Notes: generated by a model not told the origin, from the letters alone. Shown: positions 41,373-50,483, counted from the first letter of the stretch. The stretch: 64,000 nt of DNA from Nocardioides pocheonensis (GCF_003725535.1 NZ_RJSF01000044.1:148419-212418); one strand, 5' to 3'. Made by a program: numbers and translations.

Positions 41373-42485
41373 GTGACGGGACCGGGATCGAAGGTGCTCC
41401 GGCTGACCCGGGCCCAGGCGCGCCGGATCGCGGTGCGGGCGCAGCTGCTCGAGGCCGAGCGGCCGACCGACCTGGTCGCGACGGTCCGGCACCTCACCCT
41501 GCTCCAGCTCGACCCGACCGCGGCGATCGCACCCAGCGCCGACCTGGTCGCCTGGAGCCGGCTCGGGTCGACGTACCGGCCCGCGCAGCTGCGCGGCGCG
41601 CTGGAGGTGGACCGCACGCTCTTCGAGCACAACGCCCTGGTGCGGCCGATGTCCGACGTCGGCCTCTACCTCGCGGGGGCGGCCGACTGGCCGCCGTGGG
41701 AGAAGGCCCGCCGGTGGCTCGCCGACAACGACCGGTTCCGGCACGACGTGCTCGACCGGCTCGGCGAGGCCGGGCCCCTCACGTCCCGCGAGATCCCCGA
41801 CACCGCGGCGGTCCCGTGGTCCTCCACGGGCTGGACCCACCAGCGCAACGTCACCCAGATGCTGGAGTTCCTGATGATGCGCGGCGAGGTCGCGGTCTCC
41901 GGCAGGGTCGGTCGCGAGCGGGTCTGGGACCTCGCTGCCCGGGTCTACCCACCCGGCGTCGAGGTGCCGTCCGTGGATGCCGCCGAGCGGGTCAAGAACG
42001 AGCGGCGGCTGCGGTCCCTCGGCATCGCACGGGCGACCGGCACCGCCACCCCGGTGGAGCCGTCGATCGTCGGAGACGTCGGCGAGCGCGCCGTCGTGGA
42101 GGGCGTCCCGGGCGAATGGCGGGTCGACCCGGGTGCCCTCGAGACCGTCGACGAGGAGCTCGCCGGGCGCACGGCCCTGCTCTCCCCGTTCGACCGGCTC
42201 GTGCACAACCGCACCCGTGCGCTCGAGCTCTTCGACTTCGACTACACCCTGGAGATGTACAAGCCCGCGGCGAAGCGGCGCTGGGGCTACTACGCGCTGC
42301 CCGTGCTGCACCACGACCGGCTCGTGGGCAAGGTCGACGCGCGCGCCGACGCGAAGGCCGGGGTGCTCCGGGTCGACGCCGTGCACGAGGACGTCCCCGT
42401 CGGCGCGGCGGTGCGGCGGGCGATCCACGCCGAGATCGAGGACCTCGCCGCCTGGCTGGGCCTCGACCGGGTCGACCTCGCGTGA
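41373..42485 (+). CDS. AlkX/YcaQ-type (HTH_42) DNA glycosylase
   Basis: 370-residue winged-helix protein of the HTH_42/YcaQ-AlkZ superfamily, which unhooks DNA crosslinks or bulky alkyl adducts. The catalytic segment reads Q-L-D in LTLLQLDPTAAIAPS (about 42-56), the Q-phi-D form of YcaQ/AlkX rather than the Q-phi-Q of AlkZ. Further blocks LLSPFDRLVHNRTRALELFDF and RRWGYYALPVLHHDRLVGK are family hallmarks. Repair role is inferred. GTG start, 13 bases after the VOC gene; an in-frame GTG at 41394 is possible. Confidence 0.88.
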   Translation: MTGPGSKVLRLTRAQARRIAVRAQLLEAERPTDLVATVRHLTLLQLDPTAAIAPSADLVAWSRLGSTYRPAQLRGALEVDRTLFEHNALVRPMSDVGLYLAGAADWPPWEKARRWLADNDRFRHDVLDRLGEAGPLTSREIPDTAAVPWSSTGWTHQRNVTQMLEFLMMRGEVAVSGRVGRERVWDLAARVYPPGVEVPSVDAAERVKNERRLRSLGIARATGTATPVEPSIVGDVGERAVVEGVPGEWRVDPGALETVDEELAGRTALLSPFDRLVHNRTRALELFDFDYTLEMYKPAAKRRWGYYALPVLHHDRLVGKVDARADAKAGVLRVDAVHEDVPVGAAVRRAIHAEIEDLAAWLGLDRVDLA

Positions 42486-42494
42486 GACCCGCCG

Positions 42495-42989
42495 CTACGC
42501 CGGTTCGCGCCGGCCGTCCCGCTGGCCCTCCCGCTGGGCGTCGACGCGGACGCCCTGGAGCCAGCGGCGGGTCAGCCGCCGGTGCGCACCCGACCCGATC
42601 ACGAGCGCCCGGTAGCCGCGGCCGCGCAGCCCGGGGAAGCGCGCCTCGGTGCGGGCCACCAGCACGACGTCGCGCTCGCGTGGCTCGAGGCTGAACGTCA
42701 GCCGGTAGACGGAGAACCGGTGCCGCCCGGCCAGCACGAGCTCGCGGCCCGGCAGCGCCGCGTGCACGCCGAAACCGGGCACCGCCGAGTCCGCGACCAG
42801 CGGGTCGCCGTGCGCCCGGGCAGGCTCGGCGCCGAGCAGGCGGGCGCCGGTGCGGGCGATCGCTCCGTGCGGCAGCGACCGGCCGAGCGCCTGCCAGACC
42901 GCGTCCGCGTCGGCATGCACGAGCACGCGGTGCTCGTCGACGAACGACAGCGCACCGGTCGAGGTGTCCCGCGGCGAGGGCCGGTCCAT
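42495..42989 (-). CDS. SRPBCC-type (START-like) protein, hypothetical
   Basis: 164 aa. Helix-grip-like pattern: FVDEHRVLVHADADAVWQAL at the start, YRLTFSLEPRERDVVLVART and ARFPGLRGRGYRALVIGSGA. I recognise the SRPBCC shape but no specific family or ligand. Start ATG at 42989 with a TAGCGT -10 element 7 bases upstream whose TAG is the stop codon of the preceding gene. Confidence 0.7.
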   Translation of the reverse strand: MDRPSPRDTSTGALSFVDEHRVLVHADADAVWQALGRSLPHGAIARTGARLLGAEPARAHGDPLVADSAVPGFGVHAALPGRELVLAGRHRFSVYRLTFSLEPRERDVVLVARTEARFPGLRGRGYRALVIGSGAHRRLTRRWLQGVRVDAQREGQRDGRREPA

Positions 42990-42996
42990 GGGACCG

Positions 42997-43002
42997 ACGC
43001 TA
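42997..43002 (-). promoter_or_regulatory. -10 element sharing a stop codon
   Basis: TAGCGT on the minus strand, 7 bases before the ATG at 42989. Its TAG (43000-43002) is the stop codon of the upstream GyrI-like gene. Confidence 0.5.
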
Positions 43003-43620
43003 GCGGGTTGCTCCGGCGGCGTACGGCTGGCGGATGATCGTGCGCAGCCGCTCCGGCGCAGCCCGGCGCGGGTCTCCGAGGTAGATCTCGTGGTGCTTCC
43101 CCCGCAGCGTGAAGCCGTGGTCGCGGATGAAGTCGTGCAGCGTCGCGATCGTGGGGCCCTCGGCGGCGTACGGGCCGACGTGGAGCACCTGCGCCGCGGG
43201 GCCCTCCTCGAAGACCTCGAGCCGCAGCTGCCGGGCCGCGGTGAGCGACTTCTTCGTCGCGACCTGGTCCACGCACCGCTCGACCGTCTCGGGCGTCACG
43301 CTGTCGGGCTGGCGGATCATCATGGTCCAGTCCCAGTCCGACTTCTGCCCGGCGAGGAAGGCGCCCGGATCAGCCGCCCACCACAGCCCCTCGAGCGGCG
43401 CGACCCTGAAGTCCTCGCCGCCTGCCTTCTTGATCGCGAACTTCGCGGTGAAGGACACCGCGTACAGCGCCCCGAGGGCGTCGGCGTACGCGGGGTTCGT
43501 GTTCGGGTCACCGTGCCCGTCGATGCACAGGAACGACAGGGCGGGCACCACGACGAGCTCGGGGCTCGTCCGGGCCCGGTAGAGCCGCTCGACGGGCGTG
43601 AGCACCACGCTGGTCATCAT
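43000..43620 (-). CDS. GyrI-like small-molecule-binding protein
   Basis: 206-residue stand-alone GyrI-like (SOUL/BmrR-type) effector-binding domain. Visible blocks: VVPALSFLCIDGHGDPNT, LYAVSFTAKFAIKK, VAPLEGLWWAADP, WTMMIRQPDSV and LHVGPYAAEGPTIATLHDF. Acts as a ligand-binding domain, usually of transcription factors or as a cyclopropanoid-hydrolase-like protein; here no DNA-binding part is present. GGAGGTGAGG precedes ATGATG (start at 43620 or 43617). Confidence 0.82.
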   Translation of the reverse strand: MMTSVVLTPVERLYRARTSPELVVVPALSFLCIDGHGDPNTNPAYADALGALYAVSFTAKFAIKKAGGEDFRVAPLEGLWWAADPGAFLAGQKSDWDWTMMIRQPDSVTPETVERCVDQVATKKSLTAARQLRLEVFEEGPAAQVLHVGPYAAEGPTIATLHDFIRDHGFTLRGKHHEIYLGDPRRAAPERLRTIIRQPYAAGATR

Positions 43621-43718
43621 CCTCACCTCCGGCTTCAGCATGGAGCGGGCCGGTGGCGACGGCCAGAGGCGGACGTCCCTGGGGGCGGGTCCAGGAACGT
43701 CCGCCTCGGCCTGGTCCC

Positions 43719-44129
43719 TCAGGGCTCGTCGCGCCGCCGGCGCGTGAGCCTTCGGGCCAGGATGGCGGACCCGCTGCAGCCAGGGGTAGCTGCGCCGGGT
43801 CCGCCGGCCAGGGGGGCGAAATTGACGACGAGCACCGGTGTGCGGGCGCCCTGCTCGTGCTTGCTCAGGATCAGCTGCTCGTCCGCGGTGAGGTGGCGGA
43901 GGTCGGGGATGAGGAGCCCGCGCACGTTCTCGTCGCGCTCCAGCTCCTCGATCAGCGCGTGGAACGCGCCCGGGGCCTCGCCGCGGTCGACGAAGACGGT
44001 GCCGAGGCTGAACTCCTCGCGCGTCACGAAGTCCTCCAGCTGCACCTCCAGGCGGCGGATCTCCGCAGGCGTCGAGGCCAGGTGGGCCCGGATGTACCCG
44101 AGGAGAAGCGGGCGCGGGCGGTGGGACAT
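43719..44129 (-). CDS. Stand-alone resolvase-like domain lacking the catalytic serine
   Basis: 136-residue protein with a serine-recombinase N-terminal-like fold: LLLGYIRAHLAS, then LEVQLEDFVTREEF, FVDRGEAPGAFHALIEELER and VRGLLIPDLRHL. In true recombinases the start reads GYxRxS; here the aligned residue is His, and the later Arg of the R-L-D-R-L block is not conserved. No DNA-binding domain follows. It is therefore probably not a recombinase but a recruited regulatory or binding domain. GAGGAGA ribosome site. Confidence 0.6.
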   Translation of the reverse strand: MSHRPRPLLLGYIRAHLASTPAEIRRLEVQLEDFVTREEFSLGTVFVDRGEAPGAFHALIEELERDENVRGLLIPDLRHLTADEQLILSKHEQGARTPVLVVNFAPLAGGPGAATPGCSGSAILARRLTRRRRDEP

Positions 44130-44340
44130 GGAGTCTCCTCGAAGGAGGACCAGGCGGCGCCCGGTCCGGCTCGCCGACCGTCGAGGAGTCTGGCGTCCGC
44201 CCGCTCCGCCCGGCACCGCGGTGAAGCGGGGGGTGGCGATCGGCTGGACGGACATTGAGCACCTCGGGTCGGGAGACAGCGTGTGCCTCCACGGTGCCCC
44301 GCGGTGGGCACCCGCTGCATCAGTAGGGCTACCGGAGGTA

Positions 44341-44363
44341 GTACGTAGTTTCGGCCTACGTAC
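44341..44363. promoter_or_regulatory. 8-base-arm inverted repeat
   Basis: GTACGTAG-TTTCGGC-CTACGTAC in the 277-base gap between the STAND-LuxR gene and the resolvase-like gene. No T tract, so it could be either an operator or the terminator of the LuxR gene. The rest of the gap shows nothing recognisable. Confidence 0.4.
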
Positions 44364-44406
44364 GTCGGACGCCCGTAGTCAGGAACCCGTGGTCAGCCGT
44401 CCGGGG

Positions 44407-46746
44407 TCACCTGCCGTGGTGCTCGGCCACCCAGCTCGCCACCAGCGCGCGGGACGTGAGCCCGAGCTTGCCGAGGATGTGGTCGACGTGGGTCTCGGCG
44501 GTGCGCAGCGAGATCACCAGACGGTCGGCGATCTCGCGGTTCGAGAGCCCCTCGGCGAGCAGCATGGCGACCTCGCGCTCCCTGCGGGTCAGGCTTCCGG
44601 CTCCCGTCGCGGACGCCTGTGGCGCGGCAGCCGCCTCGGCCTTCTCGGCCGCGCCACCCTCACCCAGGGCCAGCGCGACCGCCTGGTCGAACGAGTACGA
44701 CGCCCCCTCCGCGAAGGCCTGGTCGAAGGCCGCCTCGCCGAGCGCCTCGCGAACGGCGTCCTCGGCCCTGGTGTCGAACATGCCGTAGGCGTTGGTCTCG
44801 TCCACCTTCGCGCCGCTGGTCCGCCAGGCCGCCTGGGAGGCGCCGAGCAACCGGGCCGCCCCGACGTCGGGTGAGGCGAACGCCGCGCACCACGACAGTG
44901 CCTGGATGCCGAAGCTGATCCCGGTCAGGTCCTGCATCGGCAGGAAGAGCCGGACCGACTCGCGCAGCGACGCGGTCGCCGCCCGCAGGTCGCCGCCGCG
45001 CCACTGCGCAACGCCCAGGCTCCAGAGGCCGTAGGCCTTGGAGGACAGCGCGCCGTGGCGGTCGGCGAGCTCGTAGGCCTGCCGGGCGAAGTCATCGATC
45101 CGCGGGTCCTCCGTGAACAGTGCCGCCGCGGTGAGCAGGATCAGTGTGTCGAACTCGCCGAGCCCGTCCCCGATCGCCCGGAACTCGGCGCACGCCTGCT
45201 CCAGCAGGGCGACGGCGCCGGGCAGGTCGCCCTGGTACAGGGTGGCGTGGCCGCGGCACTCCTTGATCCGGGCGTCGAGCAGCGGGTCGTCGAGGCCGGC
45301 GGCGATCTCTTCGCACTCCGCGATCATGGCGGCCTCCCGGTCGAACTCCGTGGCGAACATGGCCAGGTAGCTGGCCGCCCAGAGCGCGCGGGCCCGCGCG
45401 TGCGTCTGCGCCGGAGCCAGCTCGAGGGCACGGAGCAGGAACCGGTAGCCCTCCCGCAGGAACCCTGCGAACCAGAAGTTCCAGATCGGCGCGGCGATGT
45501 CGAAGGCGTACGCCGCGGAGCCCGGGTGCTCCAGGCAGAAGTCCAGCGAGGCACGCAGGTTGCCGTGCTCGCGGCGCAGCCGGATGAACCAGTCCCCCTG
45601 CTCCGGGCCGAACGACTCCGCCTCGTACCGGGCGGCCAGCGCCCGGTAGTGGTCGCGGTGCCGGTTGCGCAGCCGCAGCACCTCCTCGGGGCCTTCGAGC
45701 TGCGCGGAGCCGTACTGCCGCACGGTCTCGAGCATCTGGTACCACGCGGTGGTGTGCTCGGTCGCCTGGTGCCGGATCACCACCGACTTGTTGACCAGGC
45801 TCGCGATCACGTTGAGCACCTCGTCGCGCGCGATCCCGTCGCCGTCGCAGACCTGCTCGGCCCCCTCGAGGTCGAAGCCGGCGGAGAACACCGACAGGCG
45901 GGCCCACATCAGCTGCTCCGCCGGGGAGCACAGGTCGTAGCTCCAGCCGACGGTCGCGTCCAGGGCCTGCTGGCGTGCGGGGCCGGCCCGTCGCCCGCTG
46001 CTCAGCAGCCGGAACCGGTCGGCGAGGCGGTCGAGGATCTGGGCCGGGGAGAGGGTCCGGAGCCAGACCGCCGACAGCTCGATCGCCAGTGGGATGCCGT
46101 CGAGCCGTCGGCACAGCTCGACCACCGCGGCCCGGTTCGCGTCGGTGATCGCGAAGTCGGGCGACACCGCCGACGCGCGGTCGAGGAACAGCTGCACCGC
46201 CTCGTAGTGGCTGGCGTCGCCGGCGCGCACCTCCTCGTCGGGTGTCGACAGCGGAGGCACCGCCAGGATCTGCTCACCCTCGACGCCGAGCACGTGCCGG
46301 CTCGTCGCCAGGATGGTCAGCCCCGGAGCGGCCGCGAGCAGCTTGCTCGAGAGGATCGCGCAGGCGTCGCTCAGGTGCTCGCAGTTGTCCAGCACCAGCA
46401 GCAGCTCGAGGTCCTCCAGGTACGTCGCCAGGTCGGCCGCCGGGTTCGCCGAGACCTGGCGGAGCTCGAGGGTGTTCGCGACCGTGTGCGGCAGCAGCTG
46501 GGGGTCGTGCAGCGAGGTGAGGTCGACGAACCACACGCCGTCGGCGAACGTGCGCCGCAGCTCCGTGGCGACCTTCATCGCCAGCCGGGTCTTCCCGACC
46601 CCGCCGAACCCGGTGAGCGTGAGCATCCGGCCCTGCGCCAGCAGCCGGCGGGTCTCGGCCAGCTCGCGGCGGCGGCCGACGAAGCTCGTGAGCTCGGCGG
46701 GCAGCACGCCGCGCCCCGCCCGCACCGGTTTCGTGGTCGTCGTCAT
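44407..46746 (-). CDS. STAND-type ATPase LuxR transcription regulator
   Basis: 779 aa. P-loop GFGGVGKTRLA (about 46-56) and LLVLDNCEHL (about 115-124) define a STAND/NB-ARC ATPase; a helical repeat (TPR-like) region spans about 380-680; a LuxR helix-turn-helix (LTRREREVAMLLAEGLSNRE) ends the protein. Such regulators, related to AfsR/MalT, sense an unknown ligand and control nearby or distant genes. GTG/ATG context normal. Divergent from the VOC-AraC pair. Confidence 0.88.
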   Translation of the reverse strand: MTTTTKPVRAGRGVLPAELTSFVGRRRELAETRRLLAQGRMLTLTGFGGVGKTRLAMKVATELRRTFADGVWFVDLTSLHDPQLLPHTVANTLELRQVSANPAADLATYLEDLELLLVLDNCEHLSDACAILSSKLLAAAPGLTILATSRHVLGVEGEQILAVPPLSTPDEEVRAGDASHYEAVQLFLDRASAVSPDFAITDANRAAVVELCRRLDGIPLAIELSAVWLRTLSPAQILDRLADRFRLLSSGRRAGPARQQALDATVGWSYDLCSPAEQLMWARLSVFSAGFDLEGAEQVCDGDGIARDEVLNVIASLVNKSVVIRHQATEHTTAWYQMLETVRQYGSAQLEGPEEVLRLRNRHRDHYRALAARYEAESFGPEQGDWFIRLRREHGNLRASLDFCLEHPGSAAYAFDIAAPIWNFWFAGFLREGYRFLLRALELAPAQTHARARALWAASYLAMFATEFDREAAMIAECEEIAAGLDDPLLDARIKECRGHATLYQGDLPGAVALLEQACAEFRAIGDGLGEFDTLILLTAAALFTEDPRIDDFARQAYELADRHGALSSKAYGLWSLGVAQWRGGDLRAATASLRESVRLFLPMQDLTGISFGIQALSWCAAFASPDVGAARLLGASQAAWRTSGAKVDETNAYGMFDTRAEDAVREALGEAAFDQAFAEGASYSFDQAVALALGEGGAAEKAEAAAAPQASATGAGSLTRREREVAMLLAEGLSNREIADRLVISLRTAETHVDHILGKLGLTSRALVASWVAEHHGR

Positions 46747-46903
46747 CGCGCACCCCTTGCCGTCTCCGCGAGACAGCCCAGGGTCGCCGCCTCCCCACGA
46801 GGTGGAGGCCCTGACGTCTCAGTGTAGGACCGGCGACGGACGCGGTGGCGACCTTCGGGACAGCCGGTCAGGAATCGAGAAGCACCGGCCCCGGCGGCGT
46901 CCG

Positions 46904-46909
46904 TAGCGT
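46904..46909 (+). promoter_or_regulatory. -10 element of a leaderless promoter (VOC protein)
   Basis: TAGCGT 7 bases before the ATG at 46917. Confidence 0.45.
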
Positions 46910-46916
46910 CGCTGCC

Positions 46917-47558
46917 ATGAACTCACTCACGTCACTGGTCCTCGAGGTCGACGACCTCGCCGCCGCCGAGCGCTTCTACGCCGACGCCTTCGACCTCGGT
47001 GGCTCCCTGGACCTCCGCGCATCGAAGGCACCCACGTCCGGGTTCCGAGGCTTCACGCTCTCGCTCCTGGTCTCCCAGCCCGCCGACGTCCGCCGGCTCG
47101 TCGACGCCGCAGCCGCGGCCGGTGCCACCGTGCTCAAGCCGGCCACGAAGTCGCTGTGGGGGCACGGCGGCGTCGTGCAGGCCCCCGACGGGACCATCTG
47201 GAAGGTCGCGACGTCGGCCCGGAAGGACACCGGTCCGGCCACCGGCCGAATCGAGTCGGTGGTGCTGCTCCTCGGAGTGGCCGACGTGGCTGCGACCAAG
47301 CGGTTCCACCTCGACCACGGCTTCGCCGTCGGGAAGAGCTTCGGCAGCCGGTACGTCGAGTTCGAAGCCGCCCCGGGCACGCCCACGCTCGCGCTCTACC
47401 GGCGTCGCGCCCTCGCCAAGGACGCCGGCGTGGCGCCGGACGGGTCCGGCTCGCACCGGCTGGTGATCCGTGCCGAGAGCACGACGGCGCCGTTCGCCGA
47501 CCCGGACGGGTTCACCTGGGAGCCGGCCGCCCACGAGGTCGCCGACGGGGCCGCCTGA
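46917..47558 (+). CDS. VOC-superfamily protein (two modules)
   Basis: 213 aa. MNSLTSLVLEVDDLAAAERF at the start and a second module beginning RIESVVLLLGVADVAATKRF. Metal ligands are not conserved. The stop overlaps the ATG of the AraC gene (TGATG), so the two are coupled and the VOC protein may be that regulator's ligand-related partner or target. Substrate unknown. Confidence 0.82.
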   Translation: MNSLTSLVLEVDDLAAAERFYADAFDLGGSLDLRASKAPTSGFRGFTLSLLVSQPADVRRLVDAAAAAGATVLKPATKSLWGHGGVVQAPDGTIWKVATSARKDTGPATGRIESVVLLLGVADVAATKRFHLDHGFAVGKSFGSRYVEFEAAPGTPTLALYRRRALAKDAGVAPDGSGSHRLVIRAESTTAPFADPDGFTWEPAAHEVADGAA

Positions 47559-48028
47559 TGTGCCGTCCCTCGTGGGGCCGCGCCCTGGCCGACGCCCACC
47601 GCCTGGACGACCTGGCCCGGCTGCGCCGGGTGCGCGACCGGATCGACCGCGAGTACGCCCAGCCGCTGGACGTCGAGGCACTGGCGCGCGGCGTCCACGT
47701 CTCCGCCGGGCACCTGAGCCGCCAGTTCCGCCTCGCGTACGGCGAGTCGCCGTACTCCTACCTGATGACCCGCCGGATCGAGCGCGCCATGGCCCTGCTG
47801 CGCCGCGGCGACCTGTCGGTCACCGACGTCTGCTTCACCGTCGGCTGCTCCTCGCTCGGCACGTTCAGCACCCGCTTCACCGAGCTGGTCGGCATGCCCC
47901 CCAGCGCCTACCGGAGATCGGTGGTGCCGAGCGCGCCGGAGCCACCGGCGTGCGTGGTGCGGCAGGTGACCCGACCGCTGCGGGGCCGGGCAGCAGCGGC
48001 CGAGCTGCGCGTCGGGGTACCGGCCTAG
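47558..48028 (+). CDS. AraC-family transcription regulator, short form
   Basis: 156 aa, mainly the DNA-binding part: RLRRVRDRIDREYAQPLDVEA, ARGVHVSAGHLSRQFRLAYG, RIERAMALLRRGDLSVTDVC and FSTRFTELVGMPPSAYR form the two helix-turn-helix motifs of AraC proteins. There is no sensor domain, so it may act constitutively or through a partner. The start overlaps the VOC stop. The stop overlaps the convergent MerR gene by 4 bases (CTAG). Confidence 0.88.
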   Translation: MCRPSWGRALADAHRLDDLARLRRVRDRIDREYAQPLDVEALARGVHVSAGHLSRQFRLAYGESPYSYLMTRRIERAMALLRRGDLSVTDVCFTVGCSSLGTFSTRFTELVGMPPSAYRRSVVPSAPEPPACVVRQVTRPLRGRAAAAELRVGVPA

Positions 48029-48840
48029 CTGCCTGCCTCGCTGCCCGCTCGGGCGCGCCGCTCGACCCGCTCCATCTTCACCAGGCCGCTCCACCCGCGC
48101 TCGACCATCAGCTCCAGCAGCCGGTCACGCAGCCGCACCATCCGCGGGCCGGCGGTCAGCACCAGGGTGTCCAGCAAGTCGGCGAAGGAGCCGTCCGGCA
48201 GGGCGTCGTCCTGCCGGTCGAGCTCGCCCCGGGCGGCCGCCTGCTCGGCCATCTCGACCACGAGGTCGGCGGTCTCCTCGAGCCGGGCCTCGCTCTCGTC
48301 CTCGCCGCTGATCAGGTCGCCGAGCAGCCGGAACAGCCGCACCATCAGCGGGTCGTCGAGCTGGCCCTGCTTGTCGACCATGAACTCCTCGATGCGCTCG
48401 GGCATCTGCGCGGCGATGAGGATCCAGGCGTCCCGCTCCATCTGCACCATCAGCTCGTGGACGCCCATCGCGCGCATCCGGTCGAGGTAGGCGGTCACCG
48501 ACTCAGGCAGGGCGAGGCTGTCGCCCGCGGCGAGGCGGGCGATCCGGCGCCGGTGCTCCTGGAGCTGGCGGATCTCGGCGCGCAGCCGCTGGTCGATGTC
48601 GGCCACCGCCCGGGTGAACCCCTCCTCGTCCGCCGCGAGGAGCTCCTGCACCCGCGCGAGCGGCACCCCCGCCTCGGCGAGGGTCCTGATCCGGATCAGC
48701 CGGACGACGTCGGGGCCGGTGTAGCTGCGGTAGCCGGCGGCGTCACGCTCCGGCTCGGGCAGCAACCCGATCTGGTGGTAGTGCCGCACGGCACGGGTCG
48801 TGACGCCGGCGTACGCCGCCAGCTGGCCGATCGTCAGCAC
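48025..48840 (-). CDS. MerR-family regulator
   Basis: 271 aa. N-terminal winged helix (LTIGQLAAYAGVTTRAVRHY, wing YRSYTGPDVVRLIRI) and a long alpha-helical C-terminal region without known metal ligands. Starts 4 bases after the ABC permease stop, so it is the third gene of an exporter operon and is its likely regulator. A typical MerR operator lies before the operon. Ligand: probably a drug or toxin. Confidence 0.9.
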   Translation of the reverse strand: MLTIGQLAAYAGVTTRAVRHYHQIGLLPEPERDAAGYRSYTGPDVVRLIRIRTLAEAGVPLARVQELLAADEEGFTRAVADIDQRLRAEIRQLQEHRRRIARLAAGDSLALPESVTAYLDRMRAMGVHELMVQMERDAWILIAAQMPERIEEFMVDKQGQLDDPLMVRLFRLLGDLISGEDESEARLEETADLVVEMAEQAAARGELDRQDDALPDGSFADLLDTLVLTAGPRMVRLRDRLLELMVERGWSGLVKMERVERRARAGSEAGS

Positions 48841-48844
48841 GGCC

Positions 48845-49678
48845 TCAGCCTGCCCGAGTCGCCGCGAACAGGCGACGTGCCCACGCGTACGACGCGCCCG
48901 CGATCAGCAGGCACCACCCGGCCGCCCACCAGCCGGCCGAGCCCGGCGACGTGCCCGCCAGGCAGGCGCGCAGCGTGTCGATGACCGGCGTGAACGGCTG
49001 GTTCTCCGCGATCCAGGCCAGTCCGGAGGGCATCGAGTCGGTGGGGACGAACCCGCTGGAGATGAACGGCATGATCATCAGGAACATCGGGCTGTTGCTC
49101 GCGGTCTCCACGCTGCCCGCAGCGAGGCCGAGGGCCAGGCAGAGCCAGGTCAGCGCGATCGCCAAGAGCAGCAGCACGCCGACCGCTCCGAGCCACCCGG
49201 TCACGCCGGCGCCGGGGCGGTAGCCGAGCAGCAGGGTGACGGCCAGCACGGCGACCACCGCGGCGGCGGTCTGCAGCAGCGCGGCGAGCACGTGCCCGGT
49301 GAGCACCGAGGCCTTGGCGATCGGCATCGTCCGGAACCGGTCGATGATCCCCTCGGTGGCGTCCTTGGCGATGTAGATCGCCGTGCTGAGCGCGACCGAC
49401 GCGACCGTCATGATCAGGATCGCCGGCGCGATGTAGGCCAGGTAGTCGGCCCGTCCCTGTCCGGCGCCCACGTCGCCCGACCCGCCGGGCAGGCCGGCGC
49501 CCATGGTGCCTCCGAAGACGTACACGAACAGCAGCAGGAACAGGATCGGCTGCCCGATCAGCATCAGGGTCAGGGACGGGTAGCGCACCATGTGCCGCAG
49601 GTTGCGGCCCAGCATCGTGGCGGAGTCACGGACCCCGTCGGACAGGGCGGTCGTGATCGTGGGGGTCGTCGTGCTCAT
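48845..49678 (-). CDS. ABC-2 type permease (DrrB-like)
   Basis: 277-residue permease with six membrane segments. Blocks LMLIGQPILFLLLFVYVFGG, DRFRTMPIAKASVLTGHVL and PFISSGFVPTDSMP are typical of DrrB/ABC-2 drug exporters. ATG overlaps the ATPase stop by 4 bases (ATGA). Pairs with the ATPase and with the MerR regulator. Confidence 0.92.
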   Translation of the reverse strand: MSTTTPTITTALSDGVRDSATMLGRNLRHMVRYPSLTLMLIGQPILFLLLFVYVFGGTMGAGLPGGSGDVGAGQGRADYLAYIAPAILIMTVASVALSTAIYIAKDATEGIIDRFRTMPIAKASVLTGHVLAALLQTAAAVVAVLAVTLLLGYRPGAGVTGWLGAVGVLLLLAIALTWLCLALGLAAGSVETASNSPMFLMIMPFISSGFVPTDSMPSGLAWIAENQPFTPVIDTLRACLAGTSPGSAGWWAAGWCLLIAGASYAWARRLFAATRAG

Positions 49679-50466
49679 CGGATCTCCTCCAGCTCGTCGT
49701 CGGCGGTCGCGTCGTCGGACGCGGGGGTGGCGGGGTGCCCGGTGAGGGCGAGGAACACGTCGTCGAGGGTCTCGCCACCGGCGAGCGCCTTGAGCTCCGC
49801 GGGCGTGCCCTCGGCGACCAGGCGGCCCTCGTCGAGGAGCCCGACCCGGTCGGCCAGCTGGTCGGCCTCCTCGAGGTACTGCGTGGTGAGGAAGATCGTC
49901 ACGCCGTCGGCGAGCAGCTCTCGGACCATCTCCCACACGCTGCGGCGGCTGCGCGGGTCGAGCCCGGTCGTCGGCTCGTCGAGGAAGATCAGCCGCGGCC
50001 GGCTGACCAGCGTCATCGCGAGGTCCAGCCGGCGCTTCATGCCCCCCGAGTACGTCGCGGCCCGACGGTCGGCCGCGTCGACCAGGTCGAAGCGGTCCAG
50101 CAGCTCGTCGACCCGCGCCCGCCCCTCCGGCTTGCCGAGGTGGGCGAGGTCGGCCATCAGGCGCAGGTTCTCCCGACCGGTCAGCAGCTCGTCGATCGCC
50201 GAGAACTGGCCGGTCACGCCGATGGCGCGCCGGACCCCGTCGGCGTCGCGGCGGACGTCGTGGCCGGCGACCGCGGCGTCGCCCGCGTCGGCGGCGGTCA
50301 GCGTCGAGAGGATGCGCACCATCGTGGTCTTCCCGGCGCCGTTGGGGCCGAGCAGCGCGTAGACGGTCCCGGTCGGCACGGTCAGGTCGATGCCGCGCAG
50401 GACGGCGTGGTCGGCGTACGACTTGGTCAACCCGGTGACCTCGATCGCAGTGGTGTGGTTGCTCAT
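49675..50466 (-). CDS. ABC transporter ATP-binding protein (DrrA-like)
   Basis: 263-residue ATPase. Walker A GPNGAGKTT, ABC signature YSGGMKRRL, Walker B LIFLDEPTTGLD. The C-terminal extension (ELKALAGGETLDDVFLALTG) is of the daunorubicin-exporter DrrA type. Drives a drug or lipid exporter with the downstream permease. First gene of a three-gene operon. Confidence 0.94.
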   Translation of the reverse strand: MSNHTTAIEVTGLTKSYADHAVLRGIDLTVPTGTVYALLGPNGAGKTTMVRILSTLTAADAGDAAVAGHDVRRDADGVRRAIGVTGQFSAIDELLTGRENLRLMADLAHLGKPEGRARVDELLDRFDLVDAADRRAATYSGGMKRRLDLAMTLVSRPRLIFLDEPTTGLDPRSRRSVWEMVRELLADGVTIFLTTQYLEEADQLADRVGLLDEGRLVAEGTPAELKALAGGETLDDVFLALTGHPATPASDDATADDELEEIR

Positions 50467-50483
50467 GACGCCAGCGTGCAGGG

